Source: Theristus sp. LFF4_11 (taxonomy: Eukaryota; Nematoda; Chromadorea; Monhysterida; Xyalidae). From it: DNA of 18,625 bases. The notes beneath the pieces are model-generated. The model made no database searches. It was not told where the DNA came from and saw only the letters and a program-made list of their open reading frames with translations. This document shows positions 9,438 to 18,483 of the stretch, one piece after another. The stretch lies in NCBI GenBank assembly GCA_030248135.1, contig JASANC010000820.1, positions 1 to 18,625 of the forward strand. The letters run 5' to 3'. The position numbers and the translations under genes were made by a program. The stretch's first letter is position 1. Each line of letters starts with the position of its first letter.

Positions 9438-9820
9438 TAGCTTCTCACGCAACACCCTGTACAATGTATGAACTTGATCACCATTAGCTCCATAATCCAT
9501 TGAGAGTCGCTTAAGAATTGAAATGGCAACACAAACATTTTGGGCATGAACTTTAGCATTTAGCTCATGTTTGCTGAATTTCCATCCGGTATTTTTAGTT
9601 ATGGGCGTCAAATTTAATTAAATCTCAATCGTTTCACAACATCAAATTTAATCCCAGCAAGGTAAGAGTGCATGCGCGCATACGTGTTCAACTGAAATAC
9701 TAGTGGATATCCATAAATACAAGACTGCGCGAGCACATAATAAATTTCGATAAACCTGAAAATGTACCACAAAAGAGAAAAGCCGGCGTGGAGAAAACAG
9801 AGGATACAGAGAGAGTGGAA

Positions 9821-9985
9821 TTAATCATCGCAAACTGAAGCCAGCTGCTCGCGGAGCAGTTTTAGTTGTCGATCCAAAGTTGCAGATTGCACGCCTGGGA
9901 CTAGTAAAGTTTTTGTGCGTCCATGTGGGGGGTACCCAGCTGGCACGGCAGCGCCTTTGTACCACGTACTTTTCGACAAATTCAG
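9821..9985 (-). CDS. possible terminal coding exon of an unidentified gene
   Basis: On the minus strand a good acceptor (polypyrimidine TTTTTTGTCC, then TGCGTGCAG) ends at 9986, immediately before a 54-codon open frame ending in TAA at 9821-9823. The translation is more protein-like than anything else in the surrounding 8 kb: LNLSKSTWYKGAAVP, then AGYPPHGRTKTLLVPGVQ, and a heptad-like end, LDRQLKLLREQLASV, then CDD. The frame also stays open upstream to an ATG at 10075, giving 84 residues, but that part is Cys-rich and less convincing. Upstream exons would lie at higher coordinates and I could not identify them reliably. A candidate signal-peptide start at 10252 (MLLFLLACCVSSVSCA) does not join cleanly. 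I do not recognise the family, and chance is possible. Confidence 0.35.
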   Translation of the reverse strand: MNLSKSTWYKGAAVPAGYPPHGRTKTLLVPGVQSATLDRQLKLLREQLASVCDD

Positions 9986-10252
9986 CTGCACGCAGCATTG
10001 GACAAAAAATTCAATCATTCCTTCAAGTTCATTCAACAGCGGCACGACGATTTGAAAATAGCAGCACCAGCACATGTTATGTTATGTTGGTGTGTAAGTC
10101 AAGTGTTTGTGCGCTCATTCACGATTTTTTTCAAAATGACTGCGCACATGTTTGTTTAGTTCCATGAAGACAACTCAAAACACAAGTCTTCACAAAGAGA
10201 AGCGTGCACACGACACTGATGAAACACAACAAGCCAGCAAAAACAACAGCAT

Positions 10253-12943
10253 TGCGTCGCATATAAACTTCCGGTCGCGTTTATTTGAGCAACGCAACTT
10301 CGCTGGTCGCTGCCTTTTGGAGTGTGCGTAAACGACGACTAAAGGCTCACTGTGCAAATGTGTGTGTGCATGTAAAAGACGGCAAAAGTGCACACACACC
10401 GTTGAGTAGAAGCAAAGAGACAACAAGCATTTGGATAAACGTCCTGAAGAACTACAACTATGAAGAGCATGGGCGCCTGTGCGGCATATAAAAAGTGTGC
10501 GTGTGCCAGCGAGGACGTAGCATTCGTGGCAGTGTGCCGTGCATGCTCTCAGAGCGCACTGTTTCTTTTCGTAGCTTTTGGCGTCTAAAATGTACAATAG
10601 TCGGTCGGAGGCAGTCTCCGTATCACAAACAGGCCTTGAGCATGCGTGCAGCCAGCTGGTGTGAGCGGGAATTGCATTCATTGCGTATACTGCAAGCATT
10701 CTGTGCGCCTAGCATTGAACTTTCTTGAACTGGAAACCATTAAAAACAGTCGAAAGTAACTTCTGTTCATTCAACTAATTTGGTCCTCAGTTTTGAATTG
10801 TGAAATTTGAACGTTTCTCTGATCAACTAAAAATTGCTGTTGGTAAGCTTTTTGTAAAATTGTTGTTATATGATGTACTGTTACGTATGCGCATGAGCGA
10901 GAGCCAACATCAACAACAAATAACACAGTGAAAATACATACATGCGATAATACGCGTTCAGCATGTCTGAGTAACATGGTTCACTTTTACAATAATACTT
11001 ACTGAAGCAGGCTGCATCTGCATGAACACGCACGAGTGAACCATGCTAACGGTGTACAGGGTATAGAAAGTGTTTATACAGTGCGACAGATATATCGGTT
11101 TGAATAAGTAGGCACACACACGCCCGAACAAGCTCGGTGACTAGCAAAACTCAACACCACCATGCATGTACACATAGGTACATGTATACCCCTCTAAATA
11201 TACTCGATGTAGCAGCTGACAGCGCTGGGTGTCCATAGTAGTGTAGCATACTCATGTGGCTAGGCTGGCTGCTGCAGCGCTAAATCAACTAACAGTGCAG
11301 TGGGCATGTTAGATACATGCAGACACATGCGCGCTTGTATGCACTTGCGCCACTGCAACCAGCCGCCAAAAAACGTTGCCCAACTCCAGAATGTCTCTCT
11401 CTCGACCAAAGCAAATAAGTGTCTTGGTGGCATATACTGAGTGAAGTGAATGTATTGACGCATTCAGGCGATTTGAGTGCGCCCACCAAGCTGATGTGTT
11501 TCATGCGACCTCGGCTGAAGCTGTCTGCACGCGCCTTTTTCGAATGATGCCGATTGTAGGCAAAATGCAATATGGCAAACGAAGAAGCGCCAAGATTGGC
11601 AACGGGGCGTCAAAATGGACGCCTCGCAGTCTCAACTACAATCGCTGCTCACATGCCCCTCCCCCTAGATGCACATCAGCATGCGTTTGCTCTGCTGTGT
11701 TCAAAGCGACCACCAAAACAGGCACTATGTATCATCCAATACAGTTGATTTTTGGGTGTTTGAATATATAACGTGCCGTGGCGGATGACTCCCCTACACT
11801 GGTGAACATCGCATACGAATACAATGAGAAAAAATGCACTACCAATAGCGGAACGCAACATGAAAACTGCTAACACATTTTACAACGAAAAAACAAGAAA
11901 CGTGGCATTTGCTTTTTTGAAGCATGACAACTCAAAACTCCGTCAGTGTTCAGTATTTTACCGTTACCAAGCCCAATTGCATCGTTGCCGTTCGTTTCAC
12001 AAAAAAACTTTGCCGAAAAACGGCAAAATACAGCGTGAGATGTAACGATCTGTGTGAAAAACAAATAAAAATACGTCCGCTGATAATAGACTGTGGCACA
12101 AAAAAGGATCGAATTGCGATGCAGATGCTGGATACGTGGCACGACGGTAATTTGAATCTGGATAAAATTCGCACAACCGAAACTGTGCGTGGGCGTGAAA
12201 CAGACGGAAGCTGATATAATGAACAACATGAGATGGGAACATATCATGATTGAGGTTGAGTTCAATGAAACAGCATTGACTAAACATTCACACCAAACGT
12301 TGTTACTTTCATCAAATATACACCATGGCTGCGAACAAGCAATTTGCAGCGAATGAACGTTTATTCAATCAGCTATTGCCATGCCATTTTCACTGCAGTC
12401 TCAGAAACGACAAAGAACACAGCGCGCACACACACAGTTTTAGCTTAATTTGTGTTTCAATCAAATCGAACTCAAACTGACACTGCAGCACGAATGAGCC
12501 AAACGGAATTCAATTTGTTCAGGCGGTTATCAAAGCAAAGGGATATGGCATGCGGAAACTGCTGCAAAGCAAACAAACAAGCAACGGCTAAACGTGATCA
12601 CAGTTTTATTGAACCAAAACCAACAATCACAGTAATTACAGAAAACTTGTTACGTACTGTGGAATGCAGGAAAAAACAACTCAAAACCTGTATCAGACTG
12701 AGAATCTAAAAAACCAGCAAACGAAAATCAAGCAAAATAAAACCTAGCCTAGTGGAGGTTTAACAAGAGGCCTCGCTACATGCAAATCACACCATGCACT
12801 GAATAGTATTAATTGGGAGCAGTCAGAAAGATTATATCACGATCTAATCAACAGATTATATTTTTACAGCAACAAAAAGGCTACAATTCTCATCAAGTTA
12901 CTAAAACACCAGTTTATGACGTAAAACGAAGCGAAGACTGATT
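10253..12943. other. intergenic region without a supported gene
   Basis: About 2.7 kb with many (CA)n-like and GTGTGTG-like tracts around 10350-10510 and 11100-11200. Open stretches up to 169 codons (minus, 10190-10699) are rich in Cys, His and Ser from this low-complexity DNA and look non-coding. A small inverted repeat pairs 10971-10985 (GTAACATGGTTCACT) with 11034-11050. The region lies downstream of SUGCT and should include its 3' untranslated sequence at the high-coordinate end. Confidence 0.45.
12605..12610 (-). promoter_or_regulatory. candidate poly(A) signal for SUGCT
   Basis: TTTATT on the plus strand gives AATAAA on the minus strand, about 335 nt past the SUGCT stop codon. It is the nearest exact hexamer I noticed downstream, but the motif is common in AT-rich DNA. 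Confidence 0.3.
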
Positions 12944-15436
12944 CTATCCAATGACGTTTTGCATTTGCAGTTCATCAATTTCTTTCGTTGGCATGTTCAG
13001 CATTTGCTGCAACACCTCGCGGGTGTGCTCACCCAACACCGGTGGTGGCAGACGAATGCGATTCTCAATTGAACTGTAGCGCACTGCTGGCGCTGGAAAA
13101 CAGTGAAAACGTCAGAAAGCAGCTCACGTTCAAGCAAACGTTCAGGGTGTGCTCACGTGAGCATCACAAAAGAAAGGTGAAAAAACCAGTGAACAAGTGA
13201 ATTCAAAGAGCGCAAGTCTCACCGGTCATTTTTACGTGTCCAGCCTTGCTGTGCTGTATCGATTGTACCAGCTTGTTGTGTTGCACCTAAAACAAACTCA
13301 ACCACAGGGCCGTTCATAAAGTATTCAGTTACGGGTTGCTGTGCTGTTAACAGGTGTGCGTGAATGCGTCAGTAAATACTGCTTCATGAATGCCACTTAA
13401 GACTGAGCGAGCAGCCAGCACCAACGAGAGCTCCAGCGTTGCTGCTTGCCTGTTCATTGGCGAACACACTGCGCATGTCGTTCACTGGTCCGTACGGCAT
13501 CCGCGAGCCGTCAAACGTCTTCAACCATTCGGACAACGTTTTTGTCAAAAATCTGTCAACACAAAACATACGCTTGCTTAATCGCCGTCGTATTATAATC
13601 GATGAACTAACGCTGTCTGCACCGAGTGTGCCGCTGCACTCACATTTTACTCATCACCGGAATCAATTTGTCGCGGTGCTGAACGCGACTGGAGTTTGTC
13701 AAAAATCGCGCGTCGCTTGCCAGTTCGGGACAGCCGATGCGTCTGCAGAGCTCCGCAAACAGCGCGTCGTTGCCGCCACCGACCACGATGTAGCGGGCGT
13801 CTTTCGTTTTGAACGCCTGCAAAGCTGCGTTGCTGGCCGAGTCGCTCACACAGAGCTACATTCACACAAAGCGCGCTGCATTCATGAATGCGCCGTTGGC
13901 CAACCTGGTAGGGTACAATGCTCGCGTGCGACGTGCCCCATCGTGTCGCCTCAACGCCGGCGTTCAAAAAGTTGCTGCCAATGTTCACCAGCGAAGCAAC
14001 CTACGACCAGAAAGTACAAACAAAACACAATGCGTTGGTTGCTCAGTTGAACATAGCCACGCTGAACACTAGTGGCGCGCACGTTGAATGCTGTGCGCAC
14101 AGATGAGTACCTGCGAGGAGAGCAGGTTGCAGTCGATGTATTGGCCTTGTCCGGTGGCGTCCCTGTGCATCAGAGCAGCCATGACGGCGCCGTGTGCGTA
14201 CAGCCCCGTCAGCACGTCCGTCAACGCCACACCAGCCTTGCACGGATCGCCATCCTGCAACGCACACCAGCCACCAAATCCAGTTTACTCCGAAAATCAC
14301 AAAATTCAACATCTTTGCTTAAACCTGTCATTTTTTCGCAGACTACACAGCTCGAGTTGCAATAAAAACATATTTCGCCACAAATGGAACTGCTTGATTT
14401 TGACCCAAACTCGAGACATTAAACAAAGTGACAGGTTTAGACAAACATACCTCAGGTTTCACGTTGCAAAAAACATCTCAGCTGCACATGCAGTGAGCTG
14501 ATTGAGCACAAAGTTTTCCAAGCACCACTGAACCTTGGGTCCGGTGATGTGCACCAATCCGCCCACGGCAGCAGCAATGACGTCATAGCCACCACGATTG
14601 CTCCACGGCCCATGCTGCCCGTAGCCACTGATTGCCGTATAGATCAACGATGGGTTCTGCGACGACAACGCTTCGTAGCCAATCTGAAATGCTTCAACAA
14701 ATATCGGCAGCATGGATCACGGATCATTTAAGGCCCGTTTATACCTGACGTATGCGCGTACGGCACGGCACGTCACTTTAGGTCCTGTGTTATTGCATAC
14801 TGCCGTTCCTACCTAACGTACGACTGCATACGTCAAATATAAACGGGCCTTTACACAACTGCAGTAAAGTAAACTGAAGAATCAATTTCATACAGTGCAA
14901 CAGTAAAACTACGAAATGCCACTAGAAACATTGAATTTCTCAGCGGTGCCGGGCAGGAAGTTCTCGACGAGCACATCGCAGCAGCGTGCCAACCGGGCGA
15001 CCAGCGACTGCCCTTGCGACGTCTTCAGATTCACGGCCACACTGCGCTTGTTGCGATTCACGGACATGAAATAGCACGATTCCCCATTCAACGTCGGCGG
15101 GATCCACTGCCGAGTGTCGTCGCCACAGCCTGCAGCGCAAGTGCAGAGTTGTGAAACAGTAACTGTGATCGATGTGCTCGTTGCGAAGCTGGGCAAATTT
15201 GCGGCAATGCGCAGCGCACAGCTGCCAGGCGCTCCATGGCCACGGGTTACAGAACTCCGAGAAACACACAGAGCACGCAGCAAATCACACAGAAACAGCT
15301 GACCTGGTCTCTCAATCTTGATCACATCGGCGCCGAGATCACCGAGCAGCATGGTGCAGTACGGCCCAGCCAAAACGCGTGTCAAATCGAGCACACGCAC
15401 GTTGCGCAACGGTGCTGCCGCGTTTTGCACGGTCAT
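12944..15436 (-). CDS. SUGCT: succinyl-CoA:glutarate CoA-transferase-like, CoA-transferase family III (9 exons, 403 aa)
   Basis: SUGCT moves CoA between succinyl-CoA (or a similar donor) and glutarate, salvaging glutarate from lysine and tryptophan breakdown in mitochondria. Exons: 15436-15304, 15129-14930, 14683-14534, 14254-14111, 14000-13905, 13816-13644, 13552-13450, 13286-13223, 13092-12944; all phases agree. Family III motifs in order: [20 protein letters not shown] (16-35), IERPG (41-45), GDDTRQW (47-53), [14 protein letters not shown] (67-80), VENFLPG (99-105), SGYGQHGP (130-137), [10 protein letters not shown] (200-209), [13 protein letters not shown] (229-241), PYGPVNDM (318-325), PPPVLGEHT (370-378). 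The [13 protein letters not shown] and VPYQAFKTKD blocks are those I associate with animal SUGCT rather than AMACR. All introns are GT-AG except intron 7, whose donor is GC (CAG/GCAAGC). The ATG at 15436 is the only one in frame; no mitochondrial presequence follows it, so an upstream exon may be missing. An acceptor-like GCTCTGTGCAG lies just upstream. Introns 2 and 7 hold miniature transposons. Confidence 0.9.
13308..13395. mobile_element. MITE in SUGCT intron 7 (copy B)
   Basis: The right arm's complement starts GGCATTCATGAAGCAGTATT and pairs imperfectly with the left arm (GGCCGTTCATAAAGTATTC). The right arm matches the right arm of the element at 16330-16425 at roughly three quarters of about 40 positions (TAAATACT.CT.CATGAATGCC), so both belong to one family. 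It occupies more than half of the 163-bp intron that has the GC donor. No clear target duplication is visible. Confidence 0.6.
14731..14850. mobile_element. 120-bp PIF/Harbinger-like MITE in SUGCT intron 2
   Basis: Terminal inverted repeats start AGGCCCGTTTATA and end TATAAACGGGCCT. Similarity continues inward through GACGTATGC and CGTACG. It is flanked by TTA on both sides (14728-14730 and 14851-14853), the three-base TWA duplication used by PIF/Harbinger transposons. It fills about half of the 246-bp intron and has no coding capacity. Confidence 0.8.
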
Positions 15437-16476
15437 GACTGCTGCTGTGCACCACTGCACAGAGCAACACTGAATGAAATCGTTTGCAAACCACAGCTGA
15501 AATCGTACGCACGTTTGCAAGTGCAAATCAACCAGAAGAACGGCCTATAACACCACCGTTTGTAGCAGTGCACAGACAATCAACAATGAAATTGGTACAC
15601 GGTCCTTATGTACGTTTGTGTTTTGTTTCATTTCAACAAATGCCTCCAAATCCGCACCACAACCGAACCATGAATGATGTTTCTAAGTTTCCAACCAAAT
15701 GAAATTCAAAATAAAACCACAACAACAAACGAATCACTCCCAAAAATGTAGCACACTGAGCAACAAGATAAAACCGGAATGTGTTTTTGAAAATACGGTG
15801 AAGTTTTCGGCAAAGGCAAAAACGTAATTTGTGAACTCAAACGACAACACGCAATTGAATCGAAACAAACTGCCCAATGTTGCCGGCTAAAGCATTTTCT
15901 GACTGTCCAACACCACTTGACCAACAACAACTGGCATGATCAGCATCAGAACAGCGGAATCGAACACGACAATAAAAGAATTAACTCTGAAAACCAAAAA
16001 ATACAACTGAGCACTTGTAAAAGGCACGACAAATCATTTGTGCACATAAAATAACTGAAAACGGAAATGCAAAAAGGTGCACAAAACATGTAAAATCAAG
16101 CAAAGGGTGAAAACAAATCGACACACCGCACATGTAGAGGTGTACAACACGATTGAAACAGCGCTGTTTTGAAATCATTAAACTACAGTGCACTGTGCAC
16201 ATGCTAAAGGAAGATGAAGAAAAAGATGTTTTGAAGTGAAGAAACTTTCTAACCACTTAGGGGACAAAATAAAACGTAAAAATGCCCTGAAAAATAGCGC
16301 ATGTGGCGTGTTCAACAAAAACAGTAAAGCGGCATTTATGAAGCAGTGTTTAGCGACGCGTAGCTGGCTACAATATACTGTATGTTAGACGCGTCGCATC
16401 ACTAAATACTACTCCATGAATGCCGACTAAAACTCTAGAAATCATAAAAACAAGAAAACTGCACAAACAGTGTTGA
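15437..16476. other. intergenic region between the two minus-strand genes
   Basis: About 1 kb, expected to hold the 3' untranslated region of the transporter (high-coordinate side) and the 5' region of SUGCT (low-coordinate side). The SUGCT reading frame is open from the ATG at 15436 back to a TAG near 15547, but has no other ATG there. Acceptor-like sequence (GCTCTGTGCAG) about 15-30 nt before the ATG would suit a spliced or trans-spliced leader. No other gene was seen; a MITE occupies 16330-16425. Confidence 0.5.
16330..16425. mobile_element. 96-bp MITE just past the transporter stop codon (copy A)
   Basis: The ends are CGGCATTTATGAAGCAG and its inverted partner ACTCCATGAATGCCG. The similarity extends through GTTTAG and an inner GACGCGT/ACGCGTC pair, so the whole element can fold into a hairpin. 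It starts 52 bp beyond the stop codon of the minus-strand transporter gene and probably lies in its 3' untranslated region. It is related to the element at 13308-13395. Confidence 0.7.
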
Positions 16477-18061
16477 TCACTCATATCGACTGTAGCCGAC
16501 AATCGAAACGCAAACAATCAGGGCGCCCACAAAGAAGTACGGTCCCAACATGGAACCAAAAAATTGCCACGACATCAGGAACACCAGGATGATGCTGACT
16601 GCAGTCGCAAAGCTTTTGACCAAGTTGTCAAAATGCAACATCACCAACGAGATGAACACGCCGCCGCAGCCGAGCAGTGCTGTGGAAATTAGAACATGGA
16701 AATCTCATTGCGTCAATTTATAAACTAAAGCGCATCACAATCAAACAATAACGTTTCAAAAGAAGACTAATGATCTTTTTTTGACATTCACACTCGTCGT
16801 GTGCAGACCAAACAGTTGCATTGCGCTTGAACCACACGGCAATTTCACATTGTTACAGCTAATCAGGGCGACTGAAAAAATGTGCACGAGTGAACGGCAC
16901 TGACCGACAATACTGCAGACACGCCAATTGTAACCGTAGAAGAAGCCACGCTCGGAGATCGCTGCGCCCTCTGACATGACACAACTGAGTGCTGCACTGA
17001 TCACACCGCACGTGTACATCTGCATGTTGCGAATCCAGAAAGGCGTCGACGATCCGTCCTTTAGCATTTTCTCAAAGTACACGCCTGCAAAACGACCCGA
17101 CGAGAAACCTGGTCAGAAGCCAAGGTGCAATTAATTTCGAATTGTAAATCAACGGAAGCAACCAGCAAATCCGGCAGTGAGGCACGTGATGAGCACCGCG
17201 GCCAGCCCCAGCCAGTAGTGTTCTTGCTGGTGCGCTGCAGACGCCGCCGGTGCATCAGCAGGCGTTGGCGTGCTGTGCTGCACGGCATCCAGCTGCACCA
17301 ACGCAACACCAACAAACAGTGCAAAAATGAACAGCCAACGAATCGCAGAGTACCGTTTGCCAAGCATGATCACCATGAACACCGCCGTGGTCACCACTTT
17401 CAGCTGCGTCGTCACCTGTGTGCAAGCGGCAAAGCAAACGTCTAGCAGACGGTTGCAATTTGATTTTGGCACAAAAATAAACGTCAACAAATTTTTCTTT
17501 CTTGAAAAAAGTGCCAAATAAAATCCGTTTGCAGTTCACAAACTACTTGCTGGCGAAACTCACTTGATAAACACCAGCATCTAAATTTGCCAACGCAAGG
17601 AAGTCCAAGTTGTTCTGCACTGCATAAACAAACGACGGCACGGACATTTTCAGCAGTTCGCGCGGTTTAAGCAGAAATTCTCTGTCGAACACTTGTCTAG
17701 TCATTTTTGCTGACCATTGCTGACTGTGAGCCAGTGCAAACGTGGTAATGCATAATTTCAACATTTCGGACAACATGACCACGGTCGTGGTATGGTACTG
17801 TTTTTGTGATGCATATTCGATACTTTTATTAACTGACCCACTGCGAGTATAACGGACCATCAAAGTATACGATGTCCAAATTAGTGTCATCGATGTGACC
17901 ACACACAATTTGTACAACAACGACGGAGATTTTGTTTTGTCAGCCCGAACGACCGATAACGAAGCAGCAGTGGCACTTTTAATGACGTCGCTGTCACAGT
18001 CACTGCGATCACTGCCATTCTCAATTGAGGCTTTTGTCGCTGAACTTGATGAAGCCGCCAT
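16477..18061 (-). CDS. SLC35A-type Golgi nucleotide-sugar transporter (4 exons, 377 aa)
   Basis: Antiporters of this family carry UDP-Gal, UDP-GlcNAc or CMP-sialic acid into the Golgi or ER lumen in exchange for the nucleoside monophosphate. Exons: 18061-17564, 17415-17163, 17084-16905, 16679-16477. Introns are GT-AG, 148, 78 and 225 bp, phases 0, 1, 1. A Ser/Lys-rich cytosolic N-tail of about 45 residues precedes the first helix. Diagnostic motifs: VRYTRSG near the end of helix 1, TTVVMLSEMLKL (helix 2), PSFVYAVQNNLDFLALANLD then VYQVTTQLK (about 139-172), ITCLTAGFAGVYFEKMLK (about 241-258), WIRNMQMY, SERGFFYGY, and FDNLVKSFATAVSII (327-341) near the last helices. About ten membrane segments are expected and the hydrophobic stretches fit. 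A His/Ala/Pro-rich loop of about 25 residues in exon 2 (after LVQLDAVQ) is longer than in human paralogues as I recall them. Substrate cannot be assigned from motifs. Length is normal for the family (about 320-400). Confidence 0.92.
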
Positions 18062-18064
18062 TTT

Positions 18065-18278
18065 CTGGAGTTTGAAAAAAAGTGAAAATCTCGATTTTTA
18101 CTAATTTTTTAGTTAATTTTTTTTTCACAATGCCGGAGGAAAATTTGATGGTCGACAAAAATAGGTGCATTCGAACCGCGCTGAGTTCGAGTATTGCATA
18201 GAACCAAATAAAGCTGTTTTGGTTCTTTTATGACAAAAACTTTGTGAAAATTAACGTCCGACGTCAATTTGGACTTAC
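18065..18278 (-). other. possible intron in the transporter's 5' untranslated region
   Basis: On the minus strand a strong donor (AAACG/GTAAGT, GT at 18278-18277) lies upstream of an acceptor (TTTTTTTCAAACTCCAG) ending at 18065, three bases before the start ATG. This would make a 214-bp leader intron with a non-coding first exon above 18278. The acceptor could equally receive a spliced leader if the organism trans-splices. Confidence 0.4.
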
Positions 18279-18324
18279 CGTTTGCTTGCAGCAGGTGGAT
18301 CCACCAATCCAGTAGCGAAAGTGC

Positions 18325-18483
18325 GGGGGGGGGGGGGGGGGGGGGGAAGTCCCCCCCCCTCAGCCGAAAATCCTGCCCGTGCACGGGCAGATACCCGTGT
18401 ACCCCCCTCCCCCTTTACCTCGACACGGGTGCTAGACTCCCTTCCACCCCCCTCGGCGAGAAATCACAGGATCGCACCCCGCT
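18325..18483. repeat. 22-G run and GC-rich palindromic tract
   Basis: Twenty-two consecutive G (18325-18346), four other bases, then nine C (18351-18359). This is followed by CCGAAAATCCTGCCCG and an 18-bp perfect palindrome, CTGCCCGTGCACGGGCAG (18373-18390). Two further C-rich tracts follow (near 18401-18413 and 18446-18453). ACCCGTGTAC (about 18393) and GACACGGGTGC (about 18421) are near-inverted. GC content contrasts sharply with the AT-rich flanks. It resembles the end of a transposable element or a G-quadruplex-forming tract on both strands in turn. Homopolymer length in an assembly is unreliable. Confidence 0.5.

Larger units (their letters stand above)
4333..9820. other. long AT-rich intergenic region without a supported gene
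   Basis: About 5.5 kb. Open stretches on both strands are short (mostly under 155 codons), have low-complexity Phe/Cys/Lys-rich or Arg/Ser-rich translations, show no recognisable domain and do not join through good splice sites. Small repeats within it are listed separately (7457-7613, 7798-7825, 8316-8446, 9418-9437). It may contain regulatory DNA for the minus-strand gene at 3406-4332, untranslated exons or decayed transposons, none of which can be shown from sequence alone. Confidence 0.45.

Noticed and set aside
10190..10699. 169-codon minus-strand open frame
   Set aside because: Translation is Cys/His/Ser-rich because the DNA contains GTGTGTG-like tracts; no recognisable domain.
10971..11050. 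Small inverted repeat GTAACATGGTTCACT / GAGTGAACCATGCTAAC
   Set aside because: Only about 15 paired bases and no flanking duplication; noted within the intergenic entry but not called a mobile element.
13439..14050. 203-codon plus-strand open frame over SUGCT exons
   Set aside because: Antisense shadow of SUGCT; it runs through real exons and introns alike.
12944..15436. Alpha-methylacyl-CoA racemase (AMACR) instead of SUGCT
   Set aside because: Same family III fold, but the [15 protein letters not shown] and SIVPYQAFKTKD blocks fit SUGCT/CaiB-type transferases rather than AMACR.
12944..18061. Transporter and SUGCT as an operon
   Set aside because: They share strand and order, but about 1 kb separates them, much more than the roughly 100 bp usual in trans-spliced operons, and the functions are unrelated.
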